This document shows, piece after piece, positions 1 to 5,657 of a stretch of 5,657 nucleotides of DNA (position 1 is its first letter; each line of letters opens with the position of its first letter). Made by a program: the position numbers and the translations under genes. The stretch spans positions 1 through 5,657 of the forward strand of contig JALQSZ010000107.1 of NCBI GenBank assembly GCA_023264135.1, given 5' to 3'. The notes below the pieces were generated by a model that was given only the letters and a program-made list of their open reading frames with translations, did no database searches and was not told where the DNA came from. Source of the stretch: Acidimicrobiales bacterium. Lineage in GTDB: Bacteria; Actinomycetota; Acidimicrobiia; Acidimicrobiales; Acidimicrobilacustridaceae.

Positions 1-19
1 CAACAAGGCGTAAGTTCCG

Positions 20-1579
20 ATGCCGCTGCCTGACGCTCCGTTTTCTGGCGACTACGCCAACTTGCTCGATCTCTTCGATGCAGTTGTGGCGCAATGTGGC
101 GATGTCTTGGCCTTCGTCGACGGGAATGGTCCTGCAGAGTCACGGGCGCGAATGACGTTTGCTCAATGGGAGCGCGCTGCCGACGGAGTGGCAACACGAC
201 TCGCATCGCTCGGAGTTCGGCAAGGCGATGTTGTTGGGATCTCTCTGCCTTCGTCGATTGAGTACGCGGTCGCGTATCAAGGAGTTGTTCGACTCGGTGC
301 AATTGCCAGCGGGATGAACCCGAAGTTGGGTCCCGCTGAAACCGAGCACATCATCGCCAAGTCGTCGCCGAAGGTGATCGTTACCGATGCACTTGTGGTG
401 AACGACCCGAACGTTGCTGTCCTGTCGGTCGAAGAACTTCGCGACGCGTACAACGACGAACCGTTTACATCTCGTCCAAACATTTCTGAGACCGATCTCC
501 TCGCGATTGTGTGGACCTCGGGTACGACGGGAAAGCCCAAGGGCGCGATGTTCGATCATGCGTGCTTGCGAGCAATGGCGCAGGCCGCCGGACCTCTTTC
601 AGCAGTGGGCGATCATCGTCTGTCGCCATTGCCATTTGCGCATGTTGGCTACATGACTCGGGTCTGGGATGAATTGATGTACGTCATCACCACGGTGATC
701 TGTCCAACACCTTGGACCGCCGCCGGTGCACTCCAGCTCATTGAAGAAGAACAAGTCACCGTTGGCCAGGGTGTGCCTGCGCAGTGGCAAATGATGCTGG
801 CCCATTCCGACCTCGCCACGACCGATACGTCGTCGCTGCGCATTGTGTCCTCGGGTGCAGCGCGAATTCCACCGGAAATGGTCGACGCCATGCGCGACCG
901 TTTCAATTCTCCCGTAGTGGTTCGTTACACAAGTACCGAAGCCTGTGTGTCGACCGGAACTTCGCTCGATGATCCCGACGATGTCATTTGCAACACGGTT
1001 GGCACTCCCGGCTCTGGAGTCGAAATGGAACTTCGTCTCGACGAGGGTCGCGGACGCGTTGTGGAACGAACGGAATCTGGAGACACCGAAGTCGGAACAG
1101 TGTGTCTCCGAAGCCGCGCAATGATGCGCGGCTATTGGCAAGAACCCGAGCTCACTGCCGATGCCATCGATGAGAACGGTTGGCTACTAACCGGTGATCT
1201 TGGGTTTCTCGATGCTCGAGGTGATCTGCACCTGGCGGGTCGCAGTACCGAGATGTACATCCGTGGTGGCTACAACGTGTACCCGATCGAGGTTGAGAAT
1301 CACCTCGGACAACACGAGCTTGTCGATCGGGTTGCCGTCACCGGAACACCAGCACCGGTGCTCGGCGAGATTGGTGTGGCCTTTGTGGTTCCAGCCGACG
1401 CGGCGAATCCGCCGACCCTTGAGCAACTGCGCGAGTGGTGCAATGAGCGACTCGCGTCGTATAAGGCTCCTGATGCACTCGTGTTGCTTGACGAGTTGCC
1501 CCTCACTGCAATGTCCAAGATCGATAAACGAGCCCTGGCGCCTGCCGCGGCCGAAGCAGAAAAGGAGTGGGAACGATGA
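20..1579 (+). CDS. AMP-forming acyl-CoA synthetase (FadD-like ligase)
   Basis: Cytosolic enzyme of the adenylate-forming (ANL) family that activates a carboxylic acid with ATP to an acyl-AMP and then to acyl-CoA. At 519 residues it is full length for a FadD-type ligase. Visible motifs are the P-loop TSGTTGKPKG at residues 166-175, YTSTE at 303-307 (usually YGxTE), TGD at 391-393, the hinge region GRSTEMYIRGGYNVYP at 407-422, and the C-terminal catalytic lysine K500 in TAMSKIDKRAL (usually GKI). The ATG at 20 is the first possible start because an in-frame TAA lies at 11-13; the ribosome site is weak (AAGG at 5-8). It overlaps the next gene by ATGA and heads the visible part of the operon. The fold and ligase class are clear. 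The substrate is not: medium- or long-chain fatty acid, steroid-derived acid or aromatic acid all remain possible. Confidence 0.96.
   Translation: MPLPDAPFSGDYANLLDLFDAVVAQCGDVLAFVDGNGPAESRARMTFAQWERAADGVATRLASLGVRQGDVVGISLPSSIEYAVAYQGVVRLGAIASGMNPKLGPAETEHIIAKSSPKVIVTDALVVNDPNVAVLSVEELRDAYNDEPFTSRPNISETDLLAIVWTSGTTGKPKGAMFDHACLRAMAQAAGPLSAVGDHRLSPLPFAHVGYMTRVWDELMYVITTVICPTPWTAAGALQLIEEEQVTVGQGVPAQWQMMLAHSDLATTDTSSLRIVSSGAARIPPEMVDAMRDRFNSPVVVRYTSTEACVSTGTSLDDPDDVICNTVGTPGSGVEMELRLDEGRGRVVERTESGDTEVGTVCLRSRAMMRGYWQEPELTADAIDENGWLLTGDLGFLDARGDLHLAGRSTEMYIRGGYNVYPIEVENHLGQHELVDRVAVTGTPAPVLGEIGVAFVVPADAANPPTLEQLREWCNERLASYKAPDALVLLDELPLTAMSKIDKRALAPAAAEAEKEWER
1561..1567 (+). promoter_or_regulatory. 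Ribosome binding site deciding the VOC start
   Basis: AAAGGAG lies 8 bases before the ATG at 1576, inside the end of the ligase gene. Because it overlaps the alternative GTG at 1567, it argues for the ATG as the true start of the VOC gene. Confidence 0.8.
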
Positions 1580-2043
1580 GTCAGATCACACCGTGCTTAT
1601 GGTTCAACGGTCGAGCCGGAGAGGCCGCGAAGTTCTACACCGATCTCTTTCCGAATTCTTCGGTCGATAGTGTGCAACTTGGCGACATGGCTGGTGAACC
1701 GTGGCCCAATGGTGTCGACAATGTCTTTATGGCGTTCGTGACGGTTGCTGGTCAACAAATGCAGCTTCTTAATGGCGGAGCTGACTTTCCATTTACTGAA
1801 GCCGTGTCGTTCGTGTATCCGTGCCATGGTCAAGAAGAACTTGATCATTTTTGGAACGCGCTCATTGCTGATGGGGGAGAGGAAAGTCAGTGTGGGTGGT
1901 TGCGCGACAAGTTCGGGCTTTCTTGGCAAATCATCCCCGACAACATGGGTGAGTTGATCTGCAATCAGAAGGCCATGGAAGCAATGTTCACGATGCGAAA
2001 GCTTGATATCGCAAAACTCGAAGCCGCGAGAGATTCAGCATGA
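1576..2043 (+). CDS. PhnB-like VOC (glyoxalase-fold) protein
   Basis: A 155-residue protein of the PhnB / '3-demethylubiquinone-9 3-methyltransferase-like' branch of the vicinal-oxygen-chelate fold. Family hallmarks are the opening ITPCLWFNGRAGEAAKFY (residues 4-21), the strand VTVAGQQMQLLNGG (55-68) and the signature CGWLRDKFGLSWQIIP (106-121). Despite the old family name, these proteins are not established methyltransferases and the biochemical role here is unknown. A GTG at 1567 would add three residues, but it lies inside the ribosome site AAAGGAG (1561-1567). The ATG at 1576 has ideal spacing and gives the usual family N-terminus, so it is preferred. The start overlaps the ligase stop (ATGA) and the stop overlaps the DUF1801 start (ATGA). 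Hand-counted GC is about 51%, lower than the ligase or dehydrogenase genes. Family assignment is strong; function is open. Confidence 0.92.
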   Translation: MSQITPCLWFNGRAGEAAKFYTDLFPNSSVDSVQLGDMAGEPWPNGVDNVFMAFVTVAGQQMQLLNGGADFPFTEAVSFVYPCHGQEELDHFWNALIADGGEESQCGWLRDKFGLSWQIIPDNMGELICNQKAMEAMFTMRKLDIAKLEAARDSA

Positions 2044-2408
2044 GTCAACAACCGTTTGCCGACTACCTCAAGACCAAAGACAAAGCGATTCACCAGCAGT
2101 TAGAGATCATCAATGCGGCGGTGCTGAAAGCGGTGCCGAAGATCGACACCGCGATCAAGTGGAAGCAGTACATGTACTCGTTCGATGCAAAGTGGATGAA
2201 TCCGCTGTGTGCAATCGACACGACCAAAAAAGGAATCACGCTTCGGTTCATGTCGGGTGACGAACTTTCCGATCCGTTGGGCGTGCTCCGCTTTGCCTCA
2301 TCAAGCATGGGTTCGTGGGACATCCCCTTCGACTCGAAAATCAAGCCGGCTGACATCACGAAGTACGTGAAAGAAGCAGCCAAGAACCATCAGAACAGGG
2401 AGAAGTAA
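2040..2408 (+). CDS. DUF1801 (YdhG-like) small protein
   Basis: A 122-residue cytosolic protein that looks like the DUF1801/YdhG family, whose function is not established. Supporting features are the N-terminal helical stretch with FADYLKTKDKAIHQQL (residues 6-21), the core AVPKIDTAIKWKQYMYSF (31-48) matching the family's 'I-x-W/Y-x-x-P-x-Y/F' pattern, and a lysine-rich C-terminus in which IKPADITKYVKEAAK resembles the usual final helix. There is no signal peptide or membrane segment. Its ATG overlaps the VOC stop (ATGA at 2040-2043), so translation is probably coupled; the gene's own ribosome site is poor (GAGAGA at 2028-2033). GC is about 52% by hand count, like the VOC gene. The two may be a functional pair, since small DUF1801 and PhnB-like proteins are often encoded near one another in bacteria (recalled, not checked). 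The family call is by pattern only. Confidence 0.82.
   Translation: MSQQPFADYLKTKDKAIHQQLEIINAAVLKAVPKIDTAIKWKQYMYSFDAKWMNPLCAIDTTKKGITLRFMSGDELSDPLGVLRFASSSMGSWDIPFDSKIKPADITKYVKEAAKNHQNREK
2397..2402 (+). promoter_or_regulatory. Ribosome binding site of the SDR gene
   Basis: AGGGAG sits 9 bases before ATG 2412 and inside the last codons of the DUF1801 gene. It gives the dehydrogenase its own strong initiation signal within the operon. Confidence 0.7.
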
Positions 2409-2411
2409 CTC

Positions 2412-3311
2412 ATGGGTATCTGTGACGGACGCGTGGTCATCATTACTGGTGCCGGTCGAGGCCTCGGTCGCGAACATGCACTCGCATTCGCGGCCGAAGG
2501 CGCCAAGGTCGTAGTGAATGACGTTGGTGCATCGCTGCAAGGCGAGGGCAACGACATGAGCCCGGCGCAGGAAGTGGTGGAACTCATTCGTGAACGTGGT
2601 GGAGAGGCCATCACCAATGGCGACGACATCTCCGATTGGGATGGTGCCGGTCGACTTGTCCAGAGCGCGATCGACACCTTCGGCGGTCTCGACACTGTCG
2701 TGACCAACGCAGGCATTGTTCGCGACCGCATGTTCGTGAATATGAGTGTCGACGAATGGGATGCCGTTATTCGTGTGCATCTCCGCGGCACGTTCTGTCC
2801 CGTCAAGCATGCAGTCGACTACTGGCGTGCGGAATCGAAGGCTGGTCGTCAGCGCGACGGACGTGTCGTCACCACCTCGTCTGGCGCGGGTCTCCACGGC
2901 TCGATTGCGCAGACCAACTACTCGGCGGCCAAGGCTGGTATCGCCACGTTCACCATCAACATCGCCGCTGAATTGGGCCGGATTGGTGTGAATGCGAACT
3001 CGATCGCGCCGTCGGCACGCAGCCGCATGACCGAAGAAGCATTCGCCGAAATGATGGCCAAGCCCGAAAGCGGTTTCGACGCCATGGACCCGGCCAACAT
3101 CAGCCCACTCGTGGTGTGGCTGGGAAGCGCCGATTGCAACGTTTCTGGTCGGGTCTTTGAATGCGCCGGTGGACTCATCAGCCTTGCCGACGGCTGGCAG
3201 GTTGGCGCCGAGTTCGACAAAGGCGACAAGTGGGAACCCGCCGAAATCGGCGCAGTTGTCGACGATCTCGTGAAGGCCGCACCGGCTCCGTTCCCAGTGC
3301 ACGGCACCTGA
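2412..3311 (+). CDS. SDR-family (3R)-hydroxyacyl-CoA dehydrogenase-like oxidoreductase
   Basis: A 299-residue classical short-chain dehydrogenase of the HSD17B4-like type, expected to oxidise a 3-hydroxyacyl-CoA (or a steroid-type alcohol) with NAD in the cytosol. Visible features are the Rossmann glycine motif TGAGRGLG (12-19), acidic D37 at the end of strand beta-2 in VVVNDVG (favours NAD over NADP), NAG at 99-101, catalytic S157 in SSGAG, and Y170/K174 in YSAAK. The position that carries Asn in many SDRs is His123 in VHLRGTF, which is normal for the HSD17B4 subgroup. About 50 residues follow the usual 250-residue SDR core, also typical of this subgroup. A good ribosome site AGGGAG (2397-2402) precedes the ATG by 9 bases, and only 3 bases separate it from the DUF1801 stop. 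Placement beside an acyl-CoA ligase supports a beta-oxidation-like role. The exact substrate is inferred only. Confidence 0.95.
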   Translation: MGICDGRVVIITGAGRGLGREHALAFAAEGAKVVVNDVGASLQGEGNDMSPAQEVVELIRERGGEAITNGDDISDWDGAGRLVQSAIDTFGGLDTVVTNAGIVRDRMFVNMSVDEWDAVIRVHLRGTFCPVKHAVDYWRAESKAGRQRDGRVVTTSSGAGLHGSIAQTNYSAAKAGIATFTINIAAELGRIGVNANSIAPSARSRMTEEAFAEMMAKPESGFDAMDPANISPLVVWLGSADCNVSGRVFECAGGLISLADGWQVGAEFDKGDKWEPAEIGAVVDDLVKAAPAPFPVHGT

Positions 3312-3327
3312 TCGGCGTTCGACACTT

Positions 3328-3969
3328 ATGAGTGACACCACCGCAACCGATGGTCGAGTGATCGGGGAGCGTGCGCAGCAAACGCGGCGCCGCATCCTCG
3401 ACACGACCGCGTCGTTGTTGCGTGAGAACGGTGCGCTCGATCTGAAAGTGATGGACGTCGCCCGTGAGGTCGGAACCTCACCGGCGACGTTTTATCAATA
3501 CTTTTCCGATGTCGAAGATGCGATCTATGCGCTCTCTACGGAAATGATCGAAAAGGTCGCGCCGATTCACGCGCAAATGGAAGCCGACTGGAGCGAAGGC
3601 GAGCCAGGAATCGACCACGCTCGTCGACTCGTTTCCGATTACACCGATTTTTGGGACGAAAACGGTGCTGTCCTTCGGATCATGTTGTTGCGAGCCGATG
3701 AACGCGATGAACGCTTTCGTCAGGTGCGTCGCGACTACAACGCTCCGTTCATGTCGGCGATGGTGTCGAAGGTGCGTGCCGCGCAAGAAGATGGCCGCCT
3801 CACGACGGCACTTGATGCTGAAGCGACTGCGGGAGCCATGCTCGCCGCTCTTGATCGCCTTCCGAACTACCGTGAGGGTTTCGAAAAGCGTGGAACCAGT
3901 CGCGAAGCGATGATCGAAACGGTTGCTCGACTGCTGTATTCCGCTCTTACTGGAGAACCATTTTCATGA
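3328..3969 (+). CDS. TetR-family transcriptional regulator
   Basis: A 213-residue repressor-type protein with an N-terminal helix-turn-helix and a C-terminal helical ligand-binding region of low family specificity. The HTH spans about residues 18-65: TRRRILDTTASLLRENG (19-35), then DVAREVG (43-49) and the recognition helix TSPATFYQYF (50-59), the standard TetR signature. In actinobacteria, TetR genes beside acyl-CoA ligases and SDRs commonly control lipid or steroid catabolism, so an acyl-CoA-type effector is a reasonable inference. The start at ATG 3328 leaves 16 bases after the dehydrogenase stop and has no recognisable Shine-Dalgarno sequence; coupling or leaderless-like initiation is possible. 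The first 17 residues before the HTH are ordinary. The stop overlaps the start of the exported-protein gene (ATGA at 3966-3969). No operator palindrome was found in the window; autoregulation would act at a promoter left of it. Confidence 0.95.
   Translation: MSDTTATDGRVIGERAQQTRRRILDTTASLLRENGALDLKVMDVAREVGTSPATFYQYFSDVEDAIYALSTEMIEKVAPIHAQMEADWSEGEPGIDHARRLVSDYTDFWDENGAVLRIMLLRADERDERFRQVRRDYNAPFMSAMVSKVRAAQEDGRLTTALDAEATAGAMLAALDRLPNYREGFEKRGTSREAMIETVARLLYSALTGEPFS
3952..3957 (+). promoter_or_regulatory. Ribosome binding site of the exported-protein gene
   Basis: GGAGAA lies 8 bases before ATG 3966, within the end of the TetR gene. It supports the start that yields a complete signal peptide. 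Confidence 0.7.
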
Positions 3970-4049
3970 CGAAGCTCAAGCAGTGTTTTGCGGTTTGCCT
4001 TGCATTTGCCACTTTCACTGCTGTTGCCGTCGTTTCCACTGCGTCGGCA
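3966..4049 (+). other. Sec-type signal peptide coding segment
   Basis: Codons 1-28 of the exported protein encode a short basic n-region (K3, K5), a hydrophobic core rich in Ala/Val/Phe/Leu (about 7-23) and an A-S-A motif before Gln29, a standard signal peptidase I site. There is no twin arginine and no Cys at the cleavage point, so Tat export and lipoprotein processing are not indicated. Confidence 0.85.
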
Positions 4050-5213
4050 CAAGTTGCTCCGGCGATCATCAACCCGACGTGCGCGTTCCCCATCATCGTG
4101 AACCAAAGCGACGCCAATGTCGCGTATCCGGATACGAATTCCACCTACTGGGCAATGCCAACAAACTTTTCTCTCGGTGATGTCGTCACGATCACCGGAC
4201 AGTTCGCTTATGCCCGTTACATGTCGTTCAACTCGTATGACTCGACAGGATCAAGTGTTGGCGGCCTCCGCGATACTGCGATCCTCGAAGACGCTGGAAG
4301 CATCAACCCTTATCTTCCGGGCCAATCGTTGACGGGAACGCCTCGCAATTACACGGTGAGCGTGAACGTCACCAACACTCCGCAGATCACGTCACCGGTC
4401 GCCGGCGAAATCGACGCGATTCCCGGCGTTGGATGGTTACTCATTCGCGTGTACGTGCCGTTCGATGCAACGAGTCCGAGCGGCGGAGTTCCGATCCCGT
4501 CGATGACGATCAACGGTGTGACCAAGACGGGTTGCACAACGTTCAGTTCAGAGCCGGCGATCGTTGCCCTTGCTGCGCTCATCATGGGGCAGGCCATCGC
4601 CGATGCCATTCCGCCTGCTGACGTTCCTGAATTCTCATTCAGTGGCGGTGGCGGTCTGTTCCCCAACGCCGATAACAAGTACGTCTACGCGACAACGTCA
4701 TGGGAGCGTGGCCGCCTCATCCTCGTGCGGGGTTTGGCGCCGAGCTATCCCGACACTCCCGGTCAGGCCCTCTACCCCGAACAGCAGCTGCGCTATTGGT
4801 CGATGTGCACGAATCTTCTTGTTACACCGGCGCCGGTAGTGCAATGCGCACGCGACAGCGAAACGGCTCTCGACGCGCAAGGCCGCTACCTCTATGTGAT
4901 CGGCGCAGATCAAGATCACCCGACCGACGCGTCGATCGCACAAGCAAACGGCACTTGGCTCAAGTGGTTTGGTCCCATCGGCGAAGCATTGCCTGATGAG
5001 CTCAAACCCAATGGCAATCTCATTCTTCGCAACATGTTGCCGAACGCGTCATTTGCGAACGCCGTGCAGAACATTCCCGTCACGCAATCGAACGCCGCGG
5101 CACGCGCAACGATGGGCGCGTATTACCCCGAGGCCACCTATTGCCAGCGTTCAGTGTTTGAGCGGTATGGCGCCGATGCCTGCTTCGAGCTCGGCCCGAA
5201 GTTCACCGGCTGA
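3966..5213 (+). CDS. Exported two-domain protein, DUF1214-like halves
   Basis: Unnamed 415-residue protein. Residues 1-28 form a typical Sec signal peptide (K3/K5, hydrophobic 7-23, cleavage after STASA at 28). There is no lipobox, so the mature protein should be secreted or periplasm-like rather than a lipoprotein. The mature part holds six cysteines (39, 190, 281, 294, 393, 406), an even number compatible with disulfides. Two halves share a pattern: residues 61-167 (G78, ARYMSFNSYD 83-92, LLIRVYVP 158-165) and 239-360 (RG 255-256, LRYWSMC 275-281, RYLYVIG 307-313, LILRNMLP 352-359). The second half also carries DQDHP and TWLKWFGP (330-337). The aromatic-Ser and terminal L-x-L-R-x-x-x-P pattern recalls DUF1214 beta-domains. 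A hydrophobic stretch (197-215) links the halves. The start is supported by GGAGAA (3952-3957), 8 bases before the ATG. Function unknown; a role in handling an extracellular lipid or other substrate is speculation from its neighbours. Confidence 0.85.
   Translation: MTKLKQCFAVCLAFATFTAVAVVSTASAQVAPAIINPTCAFPIIVNQSDANVAYPDTNSTYWAMPTNFSLGDVVTITGQFAYARYMSFNSYDSTGSSVGGLRDTAILEDAGSINPYLPGQSLTGTPRNYTVSVNVTNTPQITSPVAGEIDAIPGVGWLLIRVYVPFDATSPSGGVPIPSMTINGVTKTGCTTFSSEPAIVALAALIMGQAIADAIPPADVPEFSFSGGGGLFPNADNKYVYATTSWERGRLILVRGLAPSYPDTPGQALYPEQQLRYWSMCTNLLVTPAPVVQCARDSETALDAQGRYLYVIGADQDHPTDASIAQANGTWLKWFGPIGEALPDELKPNGNLILRNMLPNASFANAVQNIPVTQSNAAARATMGAYYPEATYCQRSVFERYGADACFELGPKFTG
4146..4466 (+). 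repeat. First half of the internal protein repeat (residues 61-167)
   Basis: Shares an ordered pattern with the second half of the same protein: aromatic start, Gly71, V-x-I-x-G at 74-78, ARYMS at 83-87 and a closing LLIRVYVP at 158-165. The repeat is detectable at protein level only, with diverged DNA, so it reflects an old duplication. It lacks the roughly 17-residue insertion between the Gly and the R-Y-x-S motif seen in the second half. Confidence 0.5.
4680..5045 (+). repeat. Second half of the internal protein repeat (residues 239-360)
   Basis: Matches the first half through YVYATTSWERG (239-249), L-x-V-R-G at 252-256, LRYWS at 275-279 and LILRNMLP at 352-359. This half is closer to the known DUF1214 pattern, with DAQGRYLYVIG (303-313) and TWLKWFGP (330-337) in the expected order. 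The resemblance was judged by eye. Confidence 0.5.
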
Positions 5214-5226
5214 GCGTTACCAGCCG
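5207..5226. terminator. Possible bidirectional terminator hairpin across convergent stops
   Basis: CGGCTG (5207-5212) and CAGCCG (5221-5226) form a perfect 6-bp GC-rich stem with an 8-base loop AGCGTTAC, containing parts of both stop codons (TGA 5211-5213 and, on the - strand, TAA 5217-5219). There is no T-tract on either side, so it is not a canonical intrinsic terminator. It could still slow polymerase or mark the 3' ends of both transcripts. Confidence 0.35.
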
Positions 5227-5657
5227 CGGTATTCGACGTCGCGACGTTCCTTGAACGCAGCGACGCCTTCTTGGAAGTCCTGGGTGTAGGACGCCATTTC
5301 CTGTGCCCATGCTTCGTCTTCGAATGCGCCATGACGGTTTGAATCGAGGCTGCGGTTGAGGAGCCACTTCGAAAGCATGATGGCGCGGGTGGGGGATTCG
5401 GCCAGTCGGCCCGCCCATTCGCCGGCAGCAGTCATGAGTTCGGCTTGCGGGACGACCTTGTTCACCAGACCAACGCGTTCAGCGTCGAGTGCCTTGATGT
5501 CGTCACCGAAGAAGATGAGTTCCTTTGCCTTCTGCATGCCGATGAGGCGCGGAAGCATGTAGGCACCGCCACCGTCGGGAGTGATCCCGCGGCGTACGAA
5601 CACTTCAATGAACTTGGCATTGTCAGCAGCGATCACAAGATCGGAGGCAAAGGCGAT
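5217..5657 (-). CDS. Enoyl-CoA hydratase/isomerase (crotonase), 3' part
   Basis: C-terminal 146 residues of a crotonase-superfamily enzyme; the frame stays open to the right edge (reading IAFASDLVIAADNAKF from 5657), so the N-terminal ~110 residues lie outside. GTG at 5636 is internal, not a start. Conserved features are the DLVIAADNAKF strand-helix, RRGITPDGGG followed by LPRLIG, AERVGLVNKVVP (trimerisation/active-site helix region), the SPTRAIMLSK helix and the family ending in FQEGVAAFKERRDVEYRGW. The position of the second catalytic Glu of true hydratases (Glu164 in rat ECH) appears to be Phe, whereas the motif PDGGG supplies an Asp (codon 5574-5576), as in PaaG-type isomerases. An enoyl-CoA isomerase or another crotonase activity is therefore as plausible as a hydratase. 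It converges on the + strand operon with 3 bases between stop codons and fits the acyl-CoA theme. Confidence 0.93.
   Translation of the reverse strand: MAFASDLVIAADNAKFIEVFVRRGITPDGGGAYMLPRLIGMQKAKELIFFGDDIKALDAERVGLVNKVVPQAELMTAAGEWAGRLAESPTRAIMLSKWLLNRSLDSNRHGAFEDEAWAQEMASYTQDFQEGVAAFKERRDVEYRGW

Noticed and set aside
2..13. Possible tail of an upstream gene (Asn-Lys-Ala-stop, TAA at 11-13)
   Set aside because: Three codons are too few to support a gene call; the TAA was used only to limit the ligase start.
599..1141. Open frame on the - strand (180 codons) within the ligase gene
   Set aside because: Low-complexity His/Arg-rich translation without recognisable motifs, fully antisense to conserved ligase coding sequence.
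1576..1583. ATGAGTCA at the VOC start read as a regulator-binding half-palindrome
   Set aside because: The site covers a start codon inside coding sequence, and the match to a short palindrome is expected by chance; no regulator in the window is known to bind it.
1194..1670. Open + strand frame of 158 codons spanning the ligase/VOC junction
   Set aside because: It is out of frame with two well-supported genes, has no family features and its start lacks a ribosome site.
2301..3404. Long open frame on the - strand (367 codons) antisense to the dehydrogenase
   Set aside because: It lies opposite a gene with full SDR catalytic motifs, resembles no family, is rich in Arg/His/Cys as antisense frames at this GC usually are, and runs across three real genes.
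5217..5636. Crotonase as a complete 139-residue gene starting at GTG 5636
   Set aside because: The frame stays open to the window edge and the extra residues (IAFASDL) continue the conserved crotonase core, so the gene is truncated by the window and does not start there.

Overview
This 5.66 kb window is a tightly packed piece of bacterial chromosome at moderately high GC (hand tallies of sampled lines give about 58-60% for most genes). Six genes lie head to tail on the + strand, and a seventh, cut by the right edge, converges on them from the - strand. The gene set is an acyl-CoA ligase, an HSD17B4-type short-chain dehydrogenase, a TetR regulator and a crotonase. Together with the protein style, it suggests an actinobacterium, plausibly an Acidimicrobiia-type environmental lineage. 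That placement is inference from composition and recognised families, not from any marker gene.

Layout, left to right: (1) AMP-forming fatty acyl-CoA synthetase, 20-1579; (2) PhnB-like VOC-fold protein, best start 1576, to 2043; (3) small DUF1801 protein, 2040-2408; (4) NAD-type short-chain dehydrogenase of the (3R)-hydroxyacyl-CoA dehydrogenase/HSD17B4 kind, 2412-3311; (5) TetR-family repressor, 3328-3969; (6) exported protein with a cleavable signal peptide and two related halves resembling DUF1214, 3966-5213; (7) partial enoyl-CoA hydratase/isomerase on the - strand, 5217-5657. No intergenic stretch is longer than 19 bases. Three junctions are 4-base ATGA stop/start overlaps (1576-1579, 2040-2043, 3966-3969), which points to one translationally coupled transcript whose promoter lies left of the window.

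The probable joint role is acyl-CoA metabolism. The ligase activates a free carboxylic acid to its CoA thioester, the dehydrogenase would oxidise a 3-hydroxyacyl-CoA, and the crotonase would hydrate or isomerise an enoyl-CoA. The TetR protein is the likely local regulator, sensing a lipid or acyl-CoA. The substrate (fatty acid, steroid side chain or other) cannot be read from the sequence. The VOC/DUF1801 pair is not an obvious part of this pathway, and by hand count it has lower GC (about 51-52%) than its neighbours.

The least explained element is the exported 415-residue protein coupled to the TetR gene. It has a duplicated domain architecture and six cysteines in the mature part. No RNA genes, CRISPR arrays, insertion sequences or integration sites were seen.
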